Shown piece after piece: positions 43,099 to 51,075 of a stretch of 64,000 nucleotides of DNA. Below the pieces are notes generated by a model that made no database searches, was not told where the DNA came from, and saw only the letters and a list, made by a program, of their open reading frames with translations. The translations under genes were made by a program, and so were the position numbers. This DNA is from Methanofastidiosum methylothiophilum (GTDB taxonomy: Archaea; Methanobacteriota_B; Thermococci; Methanofastidiosales; Methanofastidiosaceae). Location of the stretch: assembly GCA_001587635.1 (NCBI GenBank), contig LNJE01000007.1, positions 16,262-80,261 on the forward strand, in the 5' to 3' direction. Numbering within the stretch: the stretch's first letter is position 1; the number at the start of each line of letters is the position of its first letter.

Positions 43099-43646
43099 TA
43101 ACGTCTGTACCCCCTAGCGAATTCACTATTTACATGTAGCACTCCTTCATTGAATTTGAATAAGTCACTAGTTGAGTTAGGCAATTTATCTGCCTTTTCT
43201 TGATCCGTCACTACAAATCCGTGGGGAACTAACTTATCATCTGCGATCTTTACGCCGACCACTATTGCGCCATGCCCTATAAAGCAATCTTTTCCAATCT
43301 GAGAACTATGAACAACTGCTCTAAATCCAACAAATGAGTTATCTCCAATTTTAGCAGGCCCATGAATAATTGCACCGTGAGCTATTGAAGTATTTTTGCC
43401 GATTTCAACTGAAGTGTGTTCAAGAGCGTGTACAATCACTCCATCTTGTAAATTACTCCCATCTCCTATGATTAAGGGGGTGCCCTCATCTGCTCTCAAA
43501 GATACAAAAGGCGCTACATATACTCCTTTTCCAATTCTAACATCACCAATTACTGAAGACATTTCGTCACAAAAACTTTCTTTATCGATGTTTGGAAGCT
43601 TACATTCCTTATTAAAGGAACAAGCTGGATTTTCTTTTATTGTCAT
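43098..43646 (-). CDS. cam: Gamma-class carbonic anhydrase
   Basis: The family interconverts CO2 and bicarbonate using a trimeric left-handed beta-helix with a metal at each subunit interface. The hexapeptide-repeat sequence shows RADEG (Arg and the proton-shuttle Glu), LQDGVIVHALE (Gln, first His ligand, Glu84-type residue), SIAHGAIIHGPA (two His ligands). Both acidic shuttle residues of the Cam subclass are kept, so catalytic activity is likely. The frame begins at a GTG at 43655, but the ATG at 43646 is preferred because AGGTGA lies 5 bases upstream, giving 182 residues. The AGGTGA includes the final TGA of the hypD remnant. Confidence 0.9.
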   Translation of the reverse strand: MTIKENPACSFNKECKLPNIDKESFCDEMSSVIGDVRIGKGVYVAPFVSLRADEGTPLIIGDGSNLQDGVIVHALEHTSVEIGKNTSIAHGAIIHGPAKIGDNSFVGFRAVVHSSQIGKDCFIGHGAIVVGVKIADDKLVPHGFVVTDQEKADKLPNSTSDLFKFNEGVLHVNSEFARGYRR

Positions 43647-43651
43647 ATTTT

Positions 43652-44273
43652 TCACCTAAAAGATTTTTCATATTTAAAAGATATATAACATGCTCCTTCT
43701 CTAGAAACCATACAAGGGCCTTTCGGATTTTGAGGCGTACACATATTTCCCACTACTCAGCAATAAATCCATAGCAGGGGGGACCACCCTGTGTGCAGAT
43801 AAGACATAAAAATTATCGGGAGAGTTTAAAACTGCAACTGCAGTCGTTGGGCAAGTTGTTTCAAAGCCAATAGCGAAATGAACCACCTTTTTAGTAGGAT
43901 TGGATAATGCCAAATTTATTGAATCGTTAATACTGTATACCAATCTAATGTCAAGACCTGAAGCTTTTGCATCAGACAATGAACGTCTAGAAGGAACCCT
44001 AATCATATCTCCATATGTAGTTACTATAGCTCCTTTTTCGGCGGCATTGACGGCAGCTTCTATTTCTCCTTGTGTTGTAACACAAACAGGACACCCTGGG
44101 CCAGAAACAACTTGAACATTATCGGGTAGTAATGCCCTAATCCCATAATGAGTAATTACATGTTCGTGTGTTCCACATACATGACAAATCTTAATTTCAT
44201 CTAAATTTTTTGAGATTTCGGATATTTTTTGTATCAATGTATCTGATACACTACGATCTCTATACAGATCCAC
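43652..44273 (-). pseudogene. hypD: hypD with large internal deletion and frame change
   Basis: HypD builds the Fe(CN)2CO part of [NiFe]-hydrogenases with HypC. The first 180 or so codons are intact: CHVCGTHEH, GPGCPVCVT, TYGDMIRVPS, HFAIGFETTCPTTA and SAHRVVPPAMDLLL. The frame then diverges (GKYVYASKSERP) and stops at TAG 43701. In the next frame the same DNA reads CTPQNPKGPCMVSREGAC, the hallmark end of HypD, then stops at TGA 43652. The first part corresponds to about residues 1-185 and the second to about 330-350 of a normal HypD, so 140-150 codons are missing at the joint. It is coupled to hypC (1-base overlap). Assembly error is an alternative. Confidence 0.8.
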
Positions 44274-44497
44274 TAATAATCCTCCTCTGCCTTAAGAAGC
44301 TCTTTCCAGATGTCCAATGACTCTAAGGCATCTTTTTCATCCATTTTTTCAATTGCAAATCCGGTATGAACAATCACATAGTCGCCTATTTTAACATCAA
44401 CTAGATCTAATCTAACTTCTCTTTTAACTCCGTTGAAATTAACAATTCCAACATCACCTTTAATTTTTTCAACTTTTCCTGGAACTGCAAGACACAT
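44273..44497 (-). CDS. hypC: [NiFe]-hydrogenase assembly chaperone HypC
   Basis: The 74-residue protein begins MCLAVPGKVEKI, the diagnostic HypC N terminus in which the Cys2 after removal of Met binds the Fe(CN)2CO intermediate. The small beta-barrel continues with GIVNFNGVKREVRLDL and GDYVIVHTGFAIEKMDE. HypC carries the iron unit from HypD to the hydrogenase large subunit. The downstream hypD is broken, so if the sequence is right a second HypD must be encoded elsewhere. It is divergent from the peroxiredoxin gene. Confidence 0.94.
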   Translation of the reverse strand: MCLAVPGKVEKIKGDVGIVNFNGVKREVRLDLVDVKIGDYVIVHTGFAIEKMDEKDALESLDIWKELLKAEEDY

Positions 44498-44650
44498 GAA
44501 TTTTACTAATTGTATTGATTAAAAAGTCTTTCTTTAATAAATAATAACTAAGTGGATATGTAGCATATCTTTAGATAATACTAATTATTATATAAAAATA
44601 GATATTCTTTAGATTATTTCTAAATATAGTTATATCTCAAAATGATTAAA

Positions 44651-44699
44651 GTTATATATATTCAATTAACAAGATACATATCAACATAAAAATTGTTAA
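44651..44699 (+). promoter_or_regulatory. Peroxiredoxin promoter and leader inverted repeat
   Basis: GTTATATATA (44651-44660) is the TATA box. Between it and the ribosome site TTAACAA (44666-44672) and TTGTTAA (44693-44699) form a 7-bp inverted repeat with a 20-base centre. It could be an operator for a redox regulator or a leader hairpin. The ribosome site GGTGAAT follows at once. Confidence 0.45.
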
Positions 44700-44711
44700 G
44701 TTGGTGAATAT

Positions 44712-45395
44712 ATGGAAGAAGAATTTAAAGAACAAATGAGTATGCCCTTAATTGGAGATGATGCACCTAAATTTAAGGCAAAAACCACAATGGGGGATAT
44801 TAACTTTCCAGAGGACTATAAAGGTAAGTGGGTTATCCTGTTCAGTCACCCAGCAGATTTTACACCTGTATGTACAACTGAATTTATGACTTTTGCATCT
44901 ATGCAAAATGAATTCAAAGATTTAAATTGTGAATTAATTGGATTATCAATAGACAGTATTTATGCACATATAGCCTGGCTAAGAACAATAAAAGAGAAGA
45001 TTGAATACAAAGGCATGAAAAATATTGAAATAATGTTCCCAGTAATTGAGGATCTGAGAATGGATGTTTCAAAAAAATTTGGAATGGTGCAGCCTAACGC
45101 ATCTACTACACAAGCTGTAAGGGCAGTATTCATAATAGACCCTAAAGCTAAAGTCAGAGCAATTCTCTATTACCCTCTTTCAAATGGGAGAAACATGAAT
45201 GAGATTAAAAGATTACTTCTTGCAATGCAAAAATCAGATAAGGAACAAATTGCAACTCCCGCAAACTGGCACCCTGGTGATGATGTAATAATACCGCCTC
45301 CAGGTTCTTGTGGGCTAGCAAAAGAAAGAATGGAAAAGGAAGAGAAGGGCAAATATTGTCTAGATTGGTTTATGTGTTTTAGAAAAGAAAAATAA
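44712..45395 (+). CDS. Peroxiredoxin, Prx6-type with C-terminal cysteines
   Basis: The enzyme reduces H2O2 and alkyl hydroperoxides. The 227-residue protein has HPADFTPVCTTEF with the peroxidatic Cys near residue 56, a catalytic Arg in VRAVFIIDPKAK and a Trp-containing PANWHPGDDVIIPPP block. The C-terminal extension contains Cys in PGSCGLAKERM, YCLDWFMC, as in archaeal 1-Cys/2-Cys Prx proteins that form intramolecular disulfides. The gene has its own promoter and is divergent from hypCD, a sensible place for oxidative-stress defence in a strict anaerobe. Confidence 0.94.
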   Translation: MEEEFKEQMSMPLIGDDAPKFKAKTTMGDINFPEDYKGKWVILFSHPADFTPVCTTEFMTFASMQNEFKDLNCELIGLSIDSIYAHIAWLRTIKEKIEYKGMKNIEIMFPVIEDLRMDVSKKFGMVQPNASTTQAVRAVFIIDPKAKVRAILYYPLSNGRNMNEIKRLLLAMQKSDKEQIATPANWHPGDDVIIPPPGSCGLAKERMEKEEKGKYCLDWFMCFRKEK

Positions 45396-45412
45396 ATCAA
45401 TGAAAAAAAGTA

Positions 45413-45450
45413 ATATATTTATTTTTTTTATATTCTTTTTTATTTATTTT
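45413..45450 (+). terminator. T-rich terminator after the peroxiredoxin gene
   Basis: Downstream of the stop (45395) the plus strand reads as several T-runs of 5-7 bases interrupted by A. This is a typical intrinsic archaeal terminator. Confidence 0.5.
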
Positions 45451-45525
45451 AAATGAATCTAAATATAGTTCACGTTCACATTTAATGACAATCAAAGATA
45501 TAAATGAAATAGTAATCACTTATTT

Positions 45526-46281
45526 ATGGCAAAGTGGTATGAAGAGCTATTTCATAATTATTCCAAAACTTATGAAACTGAGGAATTCATTAAAGGCACG
45601 ATTGGAGAAATAGATTTTATTGAAAAAGAAATAAATTACGATAAATCAAAGAAGATTTTAGACATTGGGTGTGGTACGGGAAGGCACTCAATTGAACTTG
45701 CCAAGAGAGGATATAAAGTTACAGGTATTGACTTGTCCGAATGCATGTTAGAAAGGGCGATAGAAAAAGCTAGAGAATCCAATGTTAAAGTAGATTTTAT
45801 TAATGCTGACGCAAGAGATTTAAAATTTGAAAAAGAATTTGATCTTGCCCTCATAATATGTGAAGGTGGATTTCCATTAATGGAAACAGATGAAATGAAT
45901 TTTAAGATTCTTCAAAATGCTGCTAAATCTCTTAAAAATAAGGGTAAATTGATTCTAACTACATTAAATGGTCTCTTCCCATTATTCCACTCTGTCAAAG
46001 ATTACATTAACTCTAATTCTACTGAAGAAAGAAGTAGCGAGAACACTTTTGATTTAATGACTTTTAGGGATAAATCTACAATTAAAATAACAGACGATAA
46101 TGGTAATACTAAAATAATAAAATGTGATGAAAGATACTATGTTCCATCCGAAATAACATGGCTATTAAAGTCTCTAGGTTTTAAAAAGATCGGAATATAT
46201 GGTTGTAAACTTGGAGCTTTCAGTAAAAAAGATAAATTATCAACTGAAGATCTAGAAATGTTAGTAATAGCAGAATATTAG
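45526..46281 (+). CDS. Class I SAM-dependent methyltransferase
   Basis: The 251-residue protein has the motif I SAM-binding loop ILDIGCGTGRHSIELAKRGY at about residues 45-64, VTGIDLSECMLERA (motif II) and the post-motif DLALIICEGGFPLM. The N-terminal WYEELFHNYSKTYETEEF and the overall layout are those of small-molecule methyltransferases of the UbiE/BioC-like kind. The substrate is unknown. The gene stands alone and is followed by a long inverted repeat (46329-46381). Confidence 0.88.
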   Translation: MAKWYEELFHNYSKTYETEEFIKGTIGEIDFIEKEINYDKSKKILDIGCGTGRHSIELAKRGYKVTGIDLSECMLERAIEKARESNVKVDFINADARDLKFEKEFDLALIICEGGFPLMETDEMNFKILQNAAKSLKNKGKLILTTLNGLFPLFHSVKDYINSNSTEERSSENTFDLMTFRDKSTIKITDDNGNTKIIKCDERYYVPSEITWLLKSLGFKKIGIYGCKLGAFSKKDKLSTEDLEMLVIAEY

Positions 46282-46328
46282 GTCTATTATACATAATATT
46301 TAAAAGGGAAGAGAATATTGGAAAATTA

Positions 46329-46381
46329 GGAGAAGGTACTATTTCAGCCATATCGCCAGTATGCTTCTTATTACCTTCTCC
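46329..46381. repeat. Inverted repeat between methyltransferase and phosphoesterase genes
   Basis: GGAGAAGGTA (46329-46338) and TACCTTCTCC (46372-46381) are perfect 10-bp arms with a 33-base loop. It follows the methyltransferase stop by 48 bases and ends just before the TATA box of the next gene. It may be a terminator stem or a structured RNA element. Confidence 0.5.
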
Positions 46382-46390
46382 TTCAATATC

Positions 46391-46399
46391 TTTATATAG
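46391..46399 (+). promoter_or_regulatory. TATA box for a leaderless phosphoesterase transcript
   Basis: TTTATATAG is centred 25 bases before the ATG at 46420. Archaeal transcription starts about 25 bases downstream of the TATA centre, so the mRNA should begin at or next to the start codon, with no leader and no ribosome site. Confidence 0.55.
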
Positions 46400-46419
46400 A
46401 AATTTTTATTCTCTAATCC

Positions 46420-47064
46420 ATGGAAATTTGTGTAGTAACGGATATACATGGCGAAAAAAATATATTTAAAAAATTATTTGATTCTATAGACATTACCAAA
46501 TTTGATCTTTTACTTTGTTGTGGAGATATAACCTCATTTGGGGGGGAAATCGAAGCAAAAGAAATTTTAAATCTAATACCAAATATAAAATTCTACACTG
46601 TCTTTGGTAATTGTGATAAAAGTGGTGTCAAAGAATATATTTCGTCTAAAGGAATTTCACTTCATGAAAGAGAAATTAAACTAGGGGAATATACTATTGG
46701 AGGTTTTGGCGGTTCAAATAAATCTCCCTTCGGAACTCCATCAGAGTATGAAGAACGCCAAATTAGCGAAGGTCTTTCGAAACTTTCATTTGAAAACATG
46801 ATACTCGTAACACATGTCCCGCCATATGGAACTAAACTAGATAAAATTGGAAATAGCAAGTCTATTGGAAGTACTGCAGTAAGGAGTATCATAGAAAAAA
46901 AACAGCCACTAGTCGCAATATCAGGGCATGTTCATGAGTCAAGAGCCATTGATTCAATAGGAAAAACACATTTGTTAAATCCTGGAGCATTAAAAAATGG
47001 ATATTATGGAATATTAAAATTAGATCAGAATGATATAAATATCAAATTAAAAGAAATTGATTAA
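46420..47064 (+). CDS. Metallophosphoesterase, YfcE/MJ0936-like
   Basis: The 214-residue protein has the calcineurin-like metal motifs: VVTDIHG (D-x-H) near the N terminus, LLCCGDIT (GD), VFGNCDKS (GNC/HD), THVPPYGTKLD (H) and SGHVHESR (GHxH) in order. These bind two metals and hydrolyse phosphodiesters. Archaeal MJ0936-type enzymes act on artificial substrates; the natural one is not known. It lies directly after its promoter and seems monocistronic. Confidence 0.9.
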   Translation: MEICVVTDIHGEKNIFKKLFDSIDITKFDLLLCCGDITSFGGEIEAKEILNLIPNIKFYTVFGNCDKSGVKEYISSKGISLHEREIKLGEYTIGGFGGSNKSPFGTPSEYEERQISEGLSKLSFENMILVTHVPPYGTKLDKIGNSKSIGSTAVRSIIEKKQPLVAISGHVHESRAIDSIGKTHLLNPGALKNGYYGILKLDQNDINIKLKEID

Positions 47065-47098
47065 ATATATTTAAATATAAGTAACATAATGTAGTTAC

Positions 47099-47521
47099 AT
47101 GATTTACGAGATTTTAATAAGTGCTGTGGTTCTAATTGCAATTCTTTTCGTAGTATATTTCTTTTATGTCCCTACCAATAAAGGGATTCCAAAAGAACCA
47201 GCTAAAAAATCATATCCTCAAGAAAAAGTTCAATCGGTTCCTTATTACTCAGAAGGAGAAGTAATAGTAGAGGATGAATTATATGGAATGAAATTGATTT
47301 GGGATGCTTATGAAGACAGAGTTGAGAATTTTATTAAATTTCTAGAAAATTCAAAAAAGGTTAGAGAACCTAAAGTAATAAGTACATTTCAAGACATAGA
47401 AGGGGATTATGTCAAAATGAAAACAAGACTCAGACCATTCTTAAGAGATCATATGGAAAAAAGAATGGATGAAAGAATTTTATATGCAAGGACTTTAATA
47501 AATAAAAAATTCCGCTATTAG
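47099..47521 (+). CDS. Hypothetical protein with N-terminal membrane anchor
   Basis: I do not recognise this 140-residue protein. Residues 4-26 form one transmembrane helix; residues 29-60 are Pro- and Lys-rich linker. The remaining 80 residues are charged and predicted helical, with DAYEDRVENFIKFLENSKKV and RLRPFLRDHMEKRMDERI. The layout suggests a membrane-tethered cytoplasmic or external helical domain. It lies 34 bases after the phosphoesterase. Confidence 0.65.
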   Translation: MIYEILISAVVLIAILFVVYFFYVPTNKGIPKEPAKKSYPQEKVQSVPYYSEGEVIVEDELYGMKLIWDAYEDRVENFIKFLENSKKVREPKVISTFQDIEGDYVKMKTRLRPFLRDHMEKRMDERILYARTLINKKFRY

Positions 47522-47568
47522 AAAGAATATGTAACAATAGTTTTTAATATTAATCCCTATTATTACTA

Positions 47569-48486
47569 TTGATGTTAGGAATCCCCCTATTTATAATTAT
47601 TTCCTCAGTATTGCTTGGTATTTATTTTCCAACATATGGGAAAGAGATATCTTCAATGATTCCGCTTTTGCAGAGCATGTTAATATTTTTATCTACAATC
47701 AAAGTTGATTTTAACATATATAAAAAATATCGTGAGTTAATAAAGCCATTTATGTTAGGATTATTCACTTGTTATCTCTTTATTCCATTGCTTTTTTTTC
47801 TAATTGGTAGTATACTTATTAGAATTAATGTTATAAATTTTCCATTGTTTGTTGGAATTCTTATAACTGGGGCTGTGCCTTTAGCCGCAGGGTCTACACT
47901 TGTTTGGTCAAAGGAGTTAGGGGGAAAAGTAGAAGTTACGCTATTACTTATAGTCACAACTATTTTAGCCTCACCACTAATAACTCCTTCGTATATCTAT
48001 CTATTTTTAAGAGACAGGGTAACAATTAATATACAAAATATGTTCTTTGAAATGGCACTTATAATATTTATACCCCTCTTAGCTTCATTCTATTTCAAGA
48101 AAAAATTTATAAAAAATCTTAATCCAAATTTTTCTTTTATTATTATAGGAATAATAATTAATATTGCGGTTTCTAAAAGTGCTGAAAAATTAGATTTGGT
48201 GAAAGATTATCTTATTATTTCAATAGTTTTATCTCTAATTTTTATTGCTATTACTCTTCTAGTTTTATCATTATTCTCAAAGGGTCTAGGATTAAAAAAT
48301 GAAGAAAAGGAGTCTATATATATGCCTTCTTTTTTTAAGAATGTTAGTCTTGCAATAATCATTGTTTCTTTTTTTGAACCTGAAGTTGTCTTTTTTCCAG
48401 TTATATACTATATTGTTGAGCAGATTATTCCTCCCATATATTATGAAATAAAAAAATATAACTCAGAAATATTTAAATTAATATAA
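47569..48486 (+). CDS. Bile acid:sodium symporter/arsenite permease-like transporter
   Basis: The 305-residue protein has about nine or ten membrane segments and matches the BASS/ACR3 fold. The signature is a GILITGAVPLAAGSTLVWSKELGG loop near residue 105 with small residues that form the substrate crossover. The last helix pair contains SFFEPEVVFFPVIYYIVEQI. The substrate could be an organic anion; an auxin efflux-type carrier is a lesser alternative. It lies 48 bases after the membrane-anchored protein. Confidence 0.7.
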   Translation: MMLGIPLFIIISSVLLGIYFPTYGKEISSMIPLLQSMLIFLSTIKVDFNIYKKYRELIKPFMLGLFTCYLFIPLLFFLIGSILIRINVINFPLFVGILITGAVPLAAGSTLVWSKELGGKVEVTLLLIVTTILASPLITPSYIYLFLRDRVTINIQNMFFEMALIIFIPLLASFYFKKKFIKNLNPNFSFIIIGIIINIAVSKSAEKLDLVKDYLIISIVLSLIFIAITLLVLSLFSKGLGLKNEEKESIYMPSFFKNVSLAIIIVSFFEPEVVFFPVIYYIVEQIIPPIYYEIKKYNSEIFKLI

Positions 48487-48504
48487 GTATTAGATCTTGA
48501 TTAG

Positions 48505-48975
48505 ATGACTTCAAAAAGTAAATCTTGGAAGGAAAAATTAGAAGATAGCAAAGGATTACCTAAAGTTGAACTGATAACAGGTAATATGGCTAAAAGATGG
48601 GGGGAAGGCACTGTTGTTATTCCTGCTCCAACTGAAGTGAACGATATAATGAAAACTGTTCCAGAAGGAAAACTGATTACAATAGACCAGATTAGAAAAA
48701 AGTTAGCAGAAAAACATCATGCAACAATAGGGTGTGCCTTAACAACTGGTATTTTTGCATGGATTAGTGCACATGCGGCAAACGAAGATGCATTAAACGG
48801 TGAAAAGGACATTACACCTTTCTGGAGAACTTTAAAGACTGGAGGCATAATTAATGAAAAATATCCGGGTGGTATTGATTATCAGAAACAACTCTTGGAA
48901 AGAGAAGGCCATAAGGTAATACAAAAGAGAAAAAAATTCATTGTTCAAGATTATGAAAAAGTGTTGGTAGAATAA
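48505..48975 (+). CDS. MGMT-like (alkyltransferase-like) family protein
   Basis: The 156-residue protein resembles an archaeal MGMT-family group that lacks the alkyl-acceptor site. Residues 45-105 give the winged-helix DNA-binding part of methylguanine methyltransferase (TVPEGKLITIDQIRKKLAEK). The PCHR active-site motif is absent; GCALTTGIF stands where the loop is expected. The ending (TLKTGGIINEKYPGGIDYQK) is conserved within that group. It may bind DNA and flag damage as ATL proteins do; that is inference. Confidence 0.7.
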   Translation: MTSKSKSWKEKLEDSKGLPKVELITGNMAKRWGEGTVVIPAPTEVNDIMKTVPEGKLITIDQIRKKLAEKHHATIGCALTTGIFAWISAHAANEDALNGEKDITPFWRTLKTGGIINEKYPGGIDYQKQLLEREGHKVIQKRKKFIVQDYEKVLVE

Positions 48976-49065
48976 TCTATTTTTTAGTATCAACTTTTAA
49001 TTCTTTGATTTAAAGTAAAAAGCTTTTTAAAAATACATACTTATTATTGTTTAGAGGGGGATTTT

Positions 49066-49611
49066 TTGATAGAGATAAGATTCCATGGTAGAGGTGGACA
49101 AGGTGCAGTAGTTGCTTCAAATATTTTAGCTGATGCAGCTTTTAGAGAAGGAAAATACGTCCAAGCTTTTCCCTACTTTGGTGTTGAAAGGAGGGGTGCA
49201 CCAGTTACATCTTTTGCAAGAATAGACAAGAATCCTATAAAAATAAAAAGCCAAGTGTACCACCCGGATTATATCATTGTTCTTGATCCCACGCTTATGA
49301 ATATGGCCGAGATAACTTCTGGTTTAAATAAAAATGGAATCGTCTTAATAAACTCAGATAAGGATCCTAATTATTATAATCTTTCTTTTAAGACAGCAAC
49401 TGTTGATGCAACATCGATTGCTATAGAAAATAGATTAGGCTCAAAAATGGCCCCTATTGTAAATACCTCAATGCTTGGCGCATTTGCTAAGATATCAGGC
49501 GAGGTGACTTTAGAATCTATTATATTGGCAATAAATGAGAGTGTGCCTTTAAAAAAGGAAGAAAATGTTAAAGCCGCAAAGGAGGCTTATGAAAAAGCAA
49601 TGATCTTATGA
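49066..49611 (+). CDS. porG: Pyruvate:ferredoxin oxidoreductase, gamma subunit
   Basis: This 181-residue subunit has the hallmark [23 protein letters not shown] at the N terminus and [10 protein letters not shown] and [10 protein letters not shown] later. Gamma binds CoA and organises the multimer. Start is TTG at 49066, with GAGGGGGATTTT upstream. It overlaps the delta subunit by 4 bases. With delta, alpha and beta it forms one operon, in the order seen in Thermotoga and Pyrococcus. The enzyme makes or uses pyruvate with acetyl-CoA and reduced ferredoxin. Confidence 0.92.
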
Positions 49612-49895
49612 AAAAATTAGAAAAGTTGATATCAATCGGAGATTTACCCGAAGTTGCAGTATCAAATGTTCCAACTCTTAATCAAAAAACTGGGACTTGG
49701 AGAGTCTATAGGCCAGAGGTAGACAAGAGCAAGTGCATCAAATGTAGTATCTGCTGGAGATGTTGTCCTGAAATTTCAATTGATATAGATAAAGAGGGAT
49801 TCCCTATTATTAAATATGATTACTGTAAAGGTTGCGGCATATGTGCTCATGAATGTCCAACTACAGCCATACAAATGGAGAGGGAGGGAAAATAA
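49608..49895 (+). CDS. porD: Pyruvate:ferredoxin oxidoreductase, delta (ferredoxin) subunit
   Basis: The 95-residue protein carries two 4Fe-4S binding motifs: CIKCSICWRCCPE near residue 44 and CKGCGICAHECPT near 72. It passes electrons from the TPP site to the external ferredoxin. The start overlaps gamma by 4 bases and the stop overlaps the alpha start by 1 base. The extra Cys in WRCC is inside the first motif and does not disturb it. Confidence 0.94.
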   Translation: MKKLEKLISIGDLPEVAVSNVPTLNQKTGTWRVYRPEVDKSKCIKCSICWRCCPEISIDIDKEGFPIIKYDYCKGCGICAHECPTTAIQMEREGK

Positions 49896-51073
49896 TGGTA
49901 AAAAAGATAATGACGGGCAATGTGGCCGCTGCTTGGGGGGCAAGACTTTCTAGGGCAGAAGTAATAGCTGCATACCCCATAACCCCTCAAACAATTATAG
50001 TTGAAAAATTAGCACAGTTTGTTTCAAACGGAGATCTTAAAGCAGAATATATTCATGTGGAGTCTGAGCATTCTGCAATGGCTGCGTGTATTGCAGCCTC
50101 TCAGACTGGCGCTAGGGCCTTTACTGCCACTTCTTCTCAAGGATTAGTATTAATGCATGAGATGCTTCACTGGGCGTCTGGGGCTAGGGTTCCTATAGTT
50201 ATGGTTAATGTGAATAGGGCGTTAGCCCCCCCTTGGAATGTTTGGGTTGAGCATACAGATATGATATCTCAAAGAGATACCGGTTGGATTCAATTTTACG
50301 CTGAAAGTAATCAAGAAGTATTAGACACTTTAATAATGTCCTATAAATTATGTGAGGATATAAAAATACAATTACCGGCAATGATAGGATTAGATGCTTT
50401 TTATTTATCCCATACTTCCGAGATAGTCGATATTCCAGATCAAGAGCAAGTGGATAAGTTCCTCCCAAAGTATGAGTCTGCATACCCCCTAGATACTGAA
50501 AATCCTTTAAGTATAGGATCTCTTTCAATGCCCAATCAGTGGTACTCTGAATTCAGATATAAAATCTATGAAGCAATGGAAAGAGTTCTGCCTAAATTAA
50601 ATCAAATTGAAAAGGATTTCTATAAAGAATTTGGAAGAAAATATACTGGCCCTCTAGAGTTATATAATACTGAAGATGCCGAAGTTATTCTGATTATATC
50701 GGGCGCAGCTTCTGGAACTATTAAGGAAACAGTAGATATTTTTCGGAAAAAGGGAATTAAAGTAGGATTGATAAGATTAAGGATTTTTAGACCCTTTCCT
50801 TCAGAGGCTTTAAGTAAAGCTTTGTCAAATACTTCTTTTGTTGGGGTAATTGATCGTTCTTTCTCATTTGGTCATGAAGGCGCCATCTTCACAGAGTTAA
50901 AAGCATCTCTATATGGAAAAAAATACTTCCCTATGATCAAGAATTTTATTGTAGGAATTGGAGGAAGAGACATTACTACTGGTACAATTACCAAAATCTA
51001 TGAAAATTGCCTTAGTTGTTTAAACAATAAAAAAGTTGATGTCTCGATAGAATGGATAGACATTAAGGTGTGA
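49895..51073 (+). CDS. porA: Pyruvate:ferredoxin oxidoreductase, alpha subunit
   Basis: Alpha is the pyrimidine-binding half of the TPP site. The 392-residue protein shows GNVAAAWGARLSRAEVIAAY at the N terminus, YIHVESEHSAMAACIAAS, ATSSQGLVLMHEMLHWAS and WNVWVEHTDMISQRDTGWI, which are typical of PorA rather than 2-oxoglutarate or indolepyruvate enzymes. The start is ATG at 49895, directly after GAGGGAGGG and overlapping the porD stop by 1 base; an open frame further upstream is not used. Confidence 0.9.
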   Translation: MVKKIMTGNVAAAWGARLSRAEVIAAYPITPQTIIVEKLAQFVSNGDLKAEYIHVESEHSAMAACIAASQTGARAFTATSSQGLVLMHEMLHWASGARVPIVMVNVNRALAPPWNVWVEHTDMISQRDTGWIQFYAESNQEVLDTLIMSYKLCEDIKIQLPAMIGLDAFYLSHTSEIVDIPDQEQVDKFLPKYESAYPLDTENPLSIGSLSMPNQWYSEFRYKIYEAMERVLPKLNQIEKDFYKEFGRKYTGPLELYNTEDAEVILIISGAASGTIKETVDIFRKKGIKVGLIRLRIFRPFPSEALSKALSNTSFVGVIDRSFSFGHEGAIFTELKASLYGKKYFPMIKNFIVGIGGRDITTGTITKIYENCLSCLNNKKVDVSIEWIDIKV

Positions 51074-51075
51074 AT

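Noticed and set aside
43701..43703. Read-through of the TAG in hypD (for example as pyrrolysine)
   Set aside because: The conserved C-terminal motif is in a different frame from the TAG, so reading through would not restore it.
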